64,000 nt of DNA from Cytophagales bacterium (lineage in GTDB: Bacteria; Bacteroidota; Bacteroidia; Cytophagales; 172606-1), in NCBI GenBank assembly GCA_030446715.1, contig JAUJMU010000017.1, positions 26,418 through 90,417 on the forward strand. Direction: 5' to 3'. A program made the position numbers and the translations under genes. How positions within the stretch are numbered: the first letter of the stretch is position 1; each line of letters opens with the position of its first letter. Shown here piece after piece: positions 10,851 to 17,767 of this stretch. Under the pieces are notes generated by a model that was not told the origin of the DNA, did not search any database, and saw only the letters and a program-made list of their open reading frames with translations.

Positions 10851-11354
10851 TTAAGCTGCTTTTAAGTGTGCATTATAGATGCCAGCAATCAAAGTAAAGC
10901 GTAAAGCAAAACGGGAATGATTACGATAGCGGTACCCGAGAAGTTTGAATATTTTGAGTTTACCAATCACGTGTTCGTTTCCAATGCGTTCACGGGCCAG
11001 TTGGCGATTGTGTCTTTTCTGCTGTTTGGTGAGCTTTTTGAGTTTAGTGTTCTTTTGTGGCAATTCCGGGTTGGGGTGCAAACGCTTTACGCCTAAGTAG
11101 CCTGAATCGGTTTTGAGTTTGATTTGAGGATGAATCCTGAGCTTGCTTTGCTTGTAGAGTTTGAAGTCATGACAAGCCCCTGGAGCAAAATCAAGACAGA
11201 TTACCTCTTTGGTATGGGCATTGACGACTACTTGGGTTTTGTTGACAAATCGCTTCTTTTTGCCTGAGTAGCTGCGTTTGCGCTTGGCAGAGCCCTTAAT
11301 CTTTCGACCCTTTCGGACTTTTTTCGGGTCTTGCCGTCGGCGTTCCGGTAGCAT
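10851..11354 (-). CDS. IS5-type transposase, C-terminal catalytic frame
   Basis: This 167-residue frame carries the remainder of the DDE domain: YSGKKKRFVNKTQVVVNAHT, then the second aspartate in LKTDSGYLGV, and the catalytic glutamate region ARERIGNEHVIGKLKIFK ending in the RY-rich tail. It has no obvious start of its own; translation presumably continues from the upstream frame at 11296-11718. Together the frames give a transposase of about 290 residues, which is normal for the family. Confidence 0.7.
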   Translation of the reverse strand: MLPERRRQDPKKVRKGRKIKGSAKRKRSYSGKKKRFVNKTQVVVNAHTKEVICLDFAPGACHDFKLYKQSKLRIHPQIKLKTDSGYLGVKRLHPNPELPQKNTKLKKLTKQQKRHNRQLARERIGNEHVIGKLKIFKLLGYRYRNHSRFALRFTLIAGIYNAHLKAA

Positions 11355-11718
11355 CAGTGAGAATGGTTTGAATCTTGTCAGCCGACAGGAGCACTTTTTT
11401 GCCCGGCAAGTTGAAGTAGCCCGACTGGATCAAAATGCTTTCGATCTTTGCTACGGTGCGTTGTACGTTTGATTCGTCCAAACCATAATCGGTGCCGATG
11501 TGAAACAGGGTACGGTACTCCCGATAGTACTCAGGCGCCATCAGAATCTGGTCCCCGATACTCAGATGAGCCGTGCGACCCTCTTTCTTCTTGCGTTTTT
11601 GCTCATGTTCGCTTACCAACTTGACCATTACCTGGAAAACATCCTTATTTACACCAGTGTAGCGTTTGAACTTGGTCTTCGGGAGTTTCGATAGAACAGC
11701 GTACTTCTTGATTTCCAT
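11296..11718 (-). CDS. IS5-type transposase, N-terminal frame
   Basis: This 140-residue frame holds the N-terminal helix-turn-helix region (LSIGDQILMAPEYYREYRTL, then YGLDESNVQRTVAKIE) and the first catalytic aspartate in ILTDATGTP. It overlaps the second frame by 59 bp. The two frames meet at a run of six A residues (CCGAAAAAAGTC), and continuing the protein needs a +1 shift there. This could be programmed slippage of the kind used by some IS elements or a simple indel. Confidence 0.7.
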   Translation of the reverse strand: MEIKKYAVLSKLPKTKFKRYTGVNKDVFQVMVKLVSEHEQKRKKKEGRTAHLSIGDQILMAPEYYREYRTLFHIGTDYGLDESNVQRTVAKIESILIQSGYFNLPGKKVLLSADKIQTILTDATGTPTARPEKSPKGSKD

Positions 11719-11829
11719 CCCATCAATTTACCCCTATTCTCCCTATCTTTTCACTTCCGCAAGAAGTATACCATAAAAATGCCTGGCGGAGCCATTCGGG
11801 TTGACTGCGTCAACTGCGTTCGGCTTCTT

Positions 11830-11980
11830 CTGATGGCGCGAAGCTGTGCTTCGTGCCTTTTTTATTCCTGCCGCCTCCGGCGGAACCGGCTACGGGTGAA
11901 CCTGTTGCCGGCAGCAAGCAGCTATAAGCACAACAGAGGTTGCAAAACAGGCGGCACGAAGCAAAGCTTCGCGCCATCAG
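11830..11980. repeat. dispersed palindromic repeat (family A, copy 2, complete)
   Basis: This 151-bp element has near-perfect 27-bp inverted ends beginning CTGATGGCGCGAAGC. Each arm also contains its own small palindrome (CGAAGC...GCTTCG). The interior carries CCGCCTCCGGCGGAACCGG and AAGCAGCTATAAGCACAA. The same structure recurs at 14905-15049, and a right half occurs at 1667-1735. The plus ORF at 11779-12003 only crosses this repeat and is not a gene. Confidence 0.75.
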
Positions 11981-12138
11981 GGATTGGAGACGGGAGATTT
12001 TAGACTTTTTCGCTCAGCCGGATCGGGTAATCCATTAAGGCGTTAACATTTTTTAACACACTTGCCGGCATCACCTGAATGATTAGCCCTTATCTTGAGG
12101 AGCCGTCTGATCAATTTCTAAATTCAGGTGTGTATTTC

Positions 12139-14791
12139 ATGAAGCTAATCCCTCTCTTGCTCCTCCTGCTGGTGTTTCCTCCGGCTGACGCTCAGACCCA
12201 CATTACCTTGTCGGGCAAAGTCACCGACAAAACCACGGGTGCAGCCCTGCCTTACGCCCCGATCCGGCTAGCCGGTACCAGCATCGGCACCACAAGCAAC
12301 CAGACCGGCGGTTTTATTTTCCGGATTCCGGCTGGCACACCGGGCCGGGTAGTGTCCTTTTCCTATTTAGGCTACCAATCAGTCGAATTAAATTGGCAAA
12401 ACAGGGATCAGCACGGACTGGCCATTGCCCTGGAGCCAAAGCCGGTAGATTTGCAGGAGGTGACCGTCAGACCTCCGGATCCGTTGCAGATCGTGATCCG
12501 CAGTCTTGAAAAAGTGGCCCGGAATTACCCTTCTGAACCCTACAAAGCCGAGGGTTTTCAACGGGAATACGTAACCGCTGACCGCTCCGTTATTCAGTTA
12601 CTGGAAGTCGCTTTCCGGTCCGTCGGAGCGGGTCAGTCGCAGTCAACCACTATCCTTGACGCCCGTTACCTGGAAGACAAAAAGGTAAAAGCCCCGCTCT
12701 GGAGTCCCTCAAGAGGAGGCTTTTACACCTTTGGCTGGACAAACATTTCGGGAACAGAATTACCCGATCCGAAGATGTTTCTGGGCATCACGCCCAAAAA
12801 AAAAAGTGATCTGGCCCGGTATTACACCTTCGACTTCAGGCAAATGAGCATTCTGGATTCGAAAGAGGTGTACGTGATTGACTTTGATCAGAAAAAGCAG
12901 GTGAGAAAACCCCTGCTGAAGGGCACCATCTATATTGATGCTGAGTCAGATGCCATCGTCAGACTGGAGCACCAGGTGAGTCCGCGCGGTTTACGCTTTC
13001 TCAAGACCCACCAAAGCTGGGGAGGCCAGACGATCAGCCGGTCACCCAAGCGCCTTACGGTTGGGCAGGACCGGTGGGTTACTACCTACCGGCAGTTCGG
13101 TAAAAAGTGGTATCTGAGCAGTCTGGTGATTGATACCGACTTTTCGGCTGCCTTGGTTTTCATGGGTCTGGTCCAGGGCCGCATGGATTCGCTGAAGCTC
13201 CATTCCGAACGCATCGTTACCGCTATCGACACCACAACCACTGCCAGTACGGTAACCGCAGCGGATGGAGGTACTGGTATTGCCGACGTAGGCAATATTC
13301 CAACCCTGCAGAACTTCATCAAAAAGGAATACGAGAACAAGGAATCGGCCTGGGCCAATGTAAACTTCATCCGGTCGGATACCGCCCTAGCGGACGTGGC
13401 CCGCCGCCTCCGGATCAGCAACGGGCAGTGGGAGGCAGAACGGCGCAAGCACCTCACCGGCAAGGCCCTGGCCCGGCAGGTATACACGGCCCGCCAGTTA
13501 ACCGAAGACCTTGCTTACCTGCGGGAAAGCCTGGAAAAGATTCATCCGGGAATCAACTGGTACACCGACAAAAGCAGTCTGGACCGGGCCTTTGACCAGC
13601 TGCAGGGCAAACTGGCCAAGACGACTTCCGAAGCAGACTTTTTCAGGCAGCTCAGTCCCCTGATCGAACAGATTCACTGCAGTCATACCGTATTATACCC
13701 GTCCCTTGCAACGGAGGAATACAATGCCCTCTTCACAAGAGAGTTTCCGCTGGACCTCTGGATAGCGGGTGATACGGCCCTGGTCTGTAAGGATTTCGGA
13801 GGAATCACCCGGGGCTCTGAATTAGTATCCGTCAATGGCCATAACCTGCCGGAGGTCATCCGGCAGATCCGAGCCGCTGTTGCTTCGGACGGATACAACC
13901 AGACCTATAAATCGTTTCTCCTCCGGCAGAGATTTCCCGCACTGTTTGCCCGGTATGTGCAACCGGCGGACACTTTTGAGGTAAAAATCAGGGATCAGAG
14001 CAGGCAGATGCGCACAGTCCGGCTGGCGGGAAGGGAGCGTACTGACTCTGATAGCGGATACGCAACGGCCCGGATCCATGAGCCGCTGCAAACTATGATT
14101 CTGAAAATTCCCTCTCTGGCAACGGATCAGGACTTTCCGGGTTTTCTGGCCGAAACGTTTCGCCGGATTGCTGAGCGACAGATCAGGACTCTGGTGATTG
14201 ATCTGCGCGATAATCAGGGCGGCAGAGATGAATACGGAGCCTTGTTATACGCCTATTTGGCCAGTGAGCCCTTCCGGTACTACAGGCGTATTTCAGTTGC
14301 CACTACGGATACTGCCTTGTTAAACAGATTGTCGGTTGGGGATTTACCCCTGCTGAAGGCAGCCCCCGGTTACCTTGCCGGCATAAGGGAAGCAGATGGA
14401 GGGTATGTTTATACGAACCATTCCGGCCTAGACCTTCAGCAGCCCCGGCCGGATGGCTTCAGCGGGAACCGTATACATCCTCATCAACGGAGGAACCGGT
14501 TCAGCCGCGGCTGAATTTGCCGCTATCGTCCGGAGCAATAAGCGGGGAATCTTTATCGGCCGTGAAGCAGGCGGCGGTTACTACGGAAACTGTAGCCTTG
14601 CCACGCCTGTGCTGACACTGCCACACTCCGGCATCAGGCTGGCTGTTCCCCTGGGCAGGTACGAACTGGCAGTCTCCCCGGGGGAGGCAGCCGGACATGG
14701 TGTAATTCCGGAGCACCAGACGGAAGACCTCCTGCTGGACCGGGACAGGGAGCTTGAAACCTGTTTTGATCTGATCAGGAATACTAAGTAG
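12139..14791 (+). pseudogene. secreted S41-type protease with carboxypeptidase-like regulatory domain, frameshifted
   Basis: I start at the second in-frame ATG because it is followed directly by a signal peptide (MKLIPLLLLLLVFPPADAQ). Residues 20-105 form a carboxypeptidase-regulatory-like beta-sandwich typical of Bacteroidota surface proteins. A long middle segment follows (about 110-450) and then a tail-specific-protease-like S41 region (LVIDLRDNQGGRDEYG). At about 14455 the frame shifts: GGTGSAAAEFA, which should hold the nucleophile serine, lies in the next frame (ORF 14453-14791). Removing one A in GCGGGAACCG restores a continuous protein of about 883 residues. A cell-envelope peptidase role is inferred; the substrate is unknown. 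Confidence 0.75.
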
Positions 14792-14886
14792 TTGTTGGTT
14801 ATTAGTTGCTCGTTGTTCGGCAAATAGACGTCTTACAATCAGATTGTTACCAAAAGACCAGTGCCGGATTACTTTTGCCCGGATAC
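14789..14886. repeat. dispersed intergenic repeat (family B, copy 1)
   Basis: It begins AGTAGTTGTTGGTTATTAG and ends with TACTTTTGCCCGGAT. It resembles 37287-37381 over its whole length and the beginning of 41465-41520. Both full copies contain TACTTTTG, which matches the Bacteroidota -7 promoter box TAnnTTTG, so the repeat might carry promoter activity. This is speculative. Confidence 0.55.
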
Positions 14887-14904
14887 TTAAAATCAGGTAT
14901 AGTC

Positions 14905-15049
14905 TCTGATGGCGCGAAGCGCTAACCGTGCCTTTTTTATTCCTGCCGCCTCCGGCGGAACCGGCTACGGGTGAACTTGTTGCCGGCAGCGATAAGCAAC
15001 CAGAGGTTGCAAAACATGCGGCACGAAGCTAGCGCTTCGCGCCATCAGA
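14905..15049. repeat. dispersed palindromic repeat (family A, copy 3)
   Basis: This 145-bp copy has ends TCTGATGGCGCGAAGCGCTA and the mirror TAGCGCTTCGCGCCATCAGA. The interior is shared with 11830-11980. It abuts an integrase C-terminal stub that starts only seven bases downstream, at 15056. Confidence 0.75.
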
Positions 15050-15055
15050 CTACCC

Positions 15056-15179
15056 GGCCACAATGACATTAAGATCACCCTGCGTTATACCCACGTAAGC
15101 AACCGGCAACTCCGCAACGTAAAGCCCGACGGACAAGCTGACGGAGCAGGTGCGCAAAAACTTTCGTCACCTGTACTGA
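15056..15179 (+). pseudogene. tyrosine recombinase C-terminal stub
   Basis: Translation from 15056 gives GHNDIKITLRYTHVSNRQLR, the conserved end of tyrosine recombinases with the catalytic histidine context and the active-site tyrosine in RYTHVS. After one indel it continues TDKLTEQVRKNFRHLY and stops. Only about 41 codons survive. The rest is absent upstream, where family A copy 3 sits instead. This is a deletion remnant and cannot be active. Confidence 0.65.
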
Positions 15180-15287
15180 CAATACGTTCTGCGAAGTACG
15201 CATGTTGTATTGCCAAGGCGGCAAGTGCAATTATTACTTCACGTTAATAACTGATTATCAGTGTATTGTATAATATATTATGAGGTC

Positions 15288-15317
15288 TTGAACAATACAC
15301 TCAAGTTTGTACATTTG
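15288..15317 (+). promoter_or_regulatory. Bacteroidota-type promoter, exact consensus
   Basis: TTG at 15288 and TACATTTG at 15310 are separated by 19 bases, which is the consensus TTG-N19-TAnnTTTG of the primary sigma factor in this phylum. It lies about 80 bp upstream of the SnoaL-like gene at 15398 and reads toward it. Confidence 0.65.
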
Positions 15318-15397
15318 CTTTGAACGAGCCAAAAGGTTCTTCTATTCGTGAGTTGTGCGTTATGCAAGGATGTATCGTAAAACAAAAAATCGTGATT

Positions 15398-15749
15398 ATG
15401 GAAAAGCAAACCCAAGACTCAATTACAAAAGCGTATGCTGCCTTCAATACAAGAGACATTGATATAGCGCTTTCAACAATGCATCCGGATGTTCAATGGC
15501 CGAAAGCATTTGAAGGGGTATGTAAGTGGACACAATGAAATAAGGGAATATTGGACAAGACAATGGACAGAAATAAATCCCAAGGTTGAGCCAACCGGGT
15601 TTAATGAAAGGCCGGATGGAACGTTAGAAATCAGTGTTCACCAAATAGTGAAGGATTTACAGGGTAATCTGATGTTTGATGGAACAGTAAAGCACATTTA
15701 CACTTTACAAGACAGTTTGTTACGAAGAATGGATATTGAACTTGTATAA
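15398..15749 (+). pseudogene. SnoaL/NTF2-like protein, one frameshift
   Basis: From the ATG at 15398 the product reads MEKQTQDSITKAYAAFNTRD and continues to HPDVQWPKAFEG. The protein then continues in the ORF 15489-15749 frame as YVSGHNEIREYWTRQWTEIN up to MDIELV. The length of about 116 residues and the W-P-x-x-F-x-G / REYW pattern are those of SnoaL-like (NTF2 fold) proteins found beside many Bacteroidota genes. The frames join at GAAGGGGTAT, where removing one G restores the frame. These proteins are often small-molecule-binding or isomerase-like; no substrate can be inferred. Confidence 0.65.
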
Positions 15750-15902
15750 ACATCAAGACTGACATCTGTCTATTCAAACGAAGTTGCTAATCAGCATTAA
15801 AATACATCAATGAACATTATAACTTTAATCAGCATTTGTTCAGGGGCTGGACGAACAACAAATCCCCCACCGAATGCCAAGCCCTGATCCGTTATATAAG
15901 CC

Positions 15903-15936
15903 GGACTGGTCCAGGTGTGGACGCTTGGACCAGTCC
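15903..15936. repeat. hairpin with TGGA loop (family C, copy 1)
   Basis: GGACTGGTCCA and TGGACCAGTCC form an 11-bp perfect stem, extended by four pairs (two wobble) to a TGGA tetraloop. The apex GTGTGGACGC is nearly the same as in the hairpins at 17621 and 17685 although the stems differ. It lies upstream of the TetR gene and could be an RNA hairpin or a terminator without a U-run. Confidence 0.6.
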
Positions 15937-16026
15937 TGGCCTACTGCCCTCTCCATCCATCAGCCGGTAAACCACATCCGTATATCGCCGTGCAGCAAAA
16001 TATTTTCTGACAAAGCATAGCAACTT

Positions 16027-16046
16027 AAGATACCGATTGGTATCTT
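16027..16046 (+). promoter_or_regulatory. TetR operator overlapping the tetR translation start region
   Basis: AAGATACCGATTGGTATCTT has perfect 8-bp arms around a 4-bp centre and ends only five bases before the TetR ATG. A related site is present upstream of the hydrolase. Position and symmetry indicate autorepression by the adjacent TetR-family protein. Confidence 0.65.
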
Positions 16047-16051
16047 AGCGC

Positions 16052-16642
16052 ATGCGCAATTCCGAAATCACCCGGGAAAAGATACTGTCCATTGCTGCTT
16101 CCCTCTTTAACACCCAGGGGTTTAAGGCTACTTCGCTGAGTGATATAACGGAAGCCACCGGCTTGACCAAGGGTGCCATTTACCGGCATTTTGCAGACAA
16201 AGAGGAGCTGGAGGAGAGTACGTATGACTTCATGGCCCGGCACATACAGGAAAAGCTGACTCAGGTAATCCGAAGCAATACCAATGCACCGGATAAGCTG
16301 AATGCGATTTGCGGCTTTTTCTTGTCCTACATTCAGAATCCGGTGATCATTGGAGGTTGCCCCATTCTGAATGCGGGGGTTGAATCGGATGACACCAAAC
16401 CCGGGCTGAATAAAAAAGTGTCCGGACTGCTGGATACCCTCCAGACTTCGCTGGAAAAGATCATCCGGAACGGGATCCGGTACGGTCAGCTGAAAGAGAA
16501 TACGGACCCCGTTCTGTTTGCCACCGTGTTCATTGCTTCTCTGGAAGGGGCCGTTCTGATGAGTAAAATCCGGAAGAGCAACAGAGATATCAAACTGGTG
16601 ATCAGCCATCTGCAATCCCGGATCGAACAGATTAAAGCTTAA
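16052..16642 (+). CDS. TetR/AcrR-family transcriptional regulator
   Basis: The 196-residue product has an N-terminal helix-turn-helix at about residues 25-45 (TSLSDITEATGLTKGAIYRHF, the most conserved TetR signature) and an all-helical ligand-binding C-terminal half containing FLSYIQNPVIIGGCPILNAG, as in the TetR_C group that regulates efflux or hydrolytic genes. The start is the ATG just after the operator. It is followed 47 bp later by an alpha/beta hydrolase whose upstream region contains a second, less perfect copy of the operator, so the two genes probably form a ligand-induced pair. The inducer is unknown. Confidence 0.9.
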   Translation: MRNSEITREKILSIAASLFNTQGFKATSLSDITEATGLTKGAIYRHFADKEELEESTYDFMARHIQEKLTQVIRSNTNAPDKLNAICGFFLSYIQNPVIIGGCPILNAGVESDDTKPGLNKKVSGLLDTLQTSLEKIIRNGIRYGQLKENTDPVLFATVFIASLEGAVLMSKIRKSNRDIKLVISHLQSRIEQIKA

Positions 16643-16653
16643 AAATTTTATCC

Positions 16654-16675
16654 AGATTGGTACCGATCGGTATCT
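16654..16675 (+). promoter_or_regulatory. second TetR operator, upstream of the hydrolase
   Basis: Read on the minus strand, AGATACCGATCGGTACC differs from the site at 16029-16045 at only two positions. It lies 15 bp before the hydrolase ATG. This places the hydrolase under the same regulator, with its own control site inside the short intergenic gap. Confidence 0.6.
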
Positions 16676-16689
16676 AAAACTTCCAGTCC

Positions 16690-17541
16690 ATGAAAACGCT
16701 GATGTATCGGTTCATTGGAATTTACCTCAACACTCTTACCCGGATTTCCCCCAAAAACGGCGGGAGAGCCGGCTTCCGGCTTTTTTGCAAGCCCCGCCGG
16801 AGCCCTTTAAAAAAGCATCACCTCGCATTTTTTCAAACCGCGCGGCAAACGGATTTTGACTTCAACGGCACCCCGGTCAGGCTTTACGAATGGGGCAACG
16901 GACCCAGAAAGGTGCTGTTTGTGCACGGCTGGCAAAGCCACTCTTTCCGCTGGCGAAAGTATGTAGAAAGCCTTCCGGCGGAGGAATACACGCTGGTTGC
17001 CTTTGATGCCCCCGGCCACGGACAAAGCGGCGGCGATCAGTTTACGGTGCCTCTGAACGCCTATCTGATCTGGTTGCTGATTGAGCGTTACCAAGGATTC
17101 GATGCGGTGGTAGCGCACTCAATTGGCAGTATTTCGGTATTCTACGCGATGGCCCATTACGATATCCAGACGGTCAGCAAGGTGGTAGCCATGGCCTCTC
17201 CGAGCCGGGCAGCGGAGTTTTTTGCTTTTTACACCGACGCGCTGAAACTCCGGGAGCACACGGTCAGGCAGATAAAACATGAATTTCAATCCCACGTCCG
17301 GCACCAGTTGGAAGGAATCAGTCTCCCGGCTTACGCCGGAAAAGTGACGGTTCCGGGCCTGATCATCCATGACGAAGCAGACCCGGAAACCCCGTACCAG
17401 AATGCGCTTGAACTGCTGGAAAACTGGAAAAACGCCACCCTGATCACCACCCGGGGGCTGGGGCATAATCTGAAATCACCGGCAGTGGCAGAGGTGGTGA
17501 AGGATTATATAGCGGGTGCAAAGACCGGGAAAAACAATTGA
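16690..17541 (+). CDS. alpha/beta-fold hydrolase
   Basis: The 283-residue product has the oxyanion strand FVHGWQSHSFRW at about residue 76, the nucleophile elbow AHSIGS (serine near 144), an acid in HDEADPETP near 228, and the catalytic histidine in GLGHNL near 258. A lid-like helical insertion lies between. No signal peptide is visible, so it is probably cytoplasmic, although the first 40 residues are basic. The substrate cannot be read from sequence. Control by the TetR protein suggests a hydrophobic small molecule, ester or lipid-like substrate. Confidence 0.85.
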   Translation: MKTLMYRFIGIYLNTLTRISPKNGGRAGFRLFCKPRRSPLKKHHLAFFQTARQTDFDFNGTPVRLYEWGNGPRKVLFVHGWQSHSFRWRKYVESLPAEEYTLVAFDAPGHGQSGGDQFTVPLNAYLIWLLIERYQGFDAVVAHSIGSISVFYAMAHYDIQTVSKVVAMASPSRAAEFFAFYTDALKLREHTVRQIKHEFQSHVRHQLEGISLPAYAGKVTVPGLIIHDEADPETPYQNALELLENWKNATLITTRGLGHNLKSPAVAEVVKDYIAGAKTGKNN

Positions 17542-17620
17542 CGGGCACTTGAGAAAAACTCATTTGTGCTGGAAGAGAAAAACGAACCGGTTCCGGATAC
17601 CCGCTGATTCAGGCTCCTTC

Positions 17621-17648
17621 CTGATTGGAGTGTGGACACTCCAATCAG
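17621..17648. repeat. hairpin with TGGA loop (family C, copy 2)
   Basis: CTGATTGGAGTG and CACTCCAATCAG form a perfect 12-bp stem closed by TGGA. It lies in the gap between two converging genes, 37 bp before a still longer hairpin of the same kind. Confidence 0.65.
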
Positions 17649-17684
17649 AACCAGTGACAACAACTCTGTCTGATTCCTGCAAGG

Positions 17685-17726
17685 GTACCTACTGGGTCAA
17701 GCGTGGACGCTTGACCCAGTAGGTAC
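17685..17726. terminator. 19-bp hairpin with TGGA loop (family C, copy 3), possible bidirectional terminator
   Basis: GTACCTACTGGGTCAAGCG and its exact complement flank a TGGA loop, giving a perfect 19-bp stem. It sits between the convergent hydrolase and ABC permease genes, where a bidirectional terminator is expected, but no T-run follows on either strand. The apex GCGTGGACGC links it to the other two TGGA hairpins. Confidence 0.55.
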
Positions 17727-17767
17727 AAACCCAAGCTAAGCCACGTCAGCCCCACGCAGCCCTTGCC

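Larger units (their letters stand above)
10833..11767 (-). mobile_element. IS5-family insertion sequence (about 935 bp)
   Basis: Two overlapping transposase frames are bounded by imperfect inverted ends. The left end is ACTTCTTGCGAAAGTAA at 10833. The right end, read on the minus strand, is ACTTCTTGCGGAAGTGAA ending at 11767. Only two bases differ over the shared core. The length of about 0.9 kb and the DDE_Tnp_4-type transposase fit the IS5 family (ISL2/IS1031-like). I could not define a target duplication with confidence. Confidence 0.75.

Noticed and set aside
11779-12003. 74-aa plus ORF
   Set aside because: Simply reads through family A repeat copy 2.
16025-16615. 196-aa minus ORF opposite the TetR gene
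   Set aside because: Same span as TetR, whose helix-turn-helix is unmistakable.
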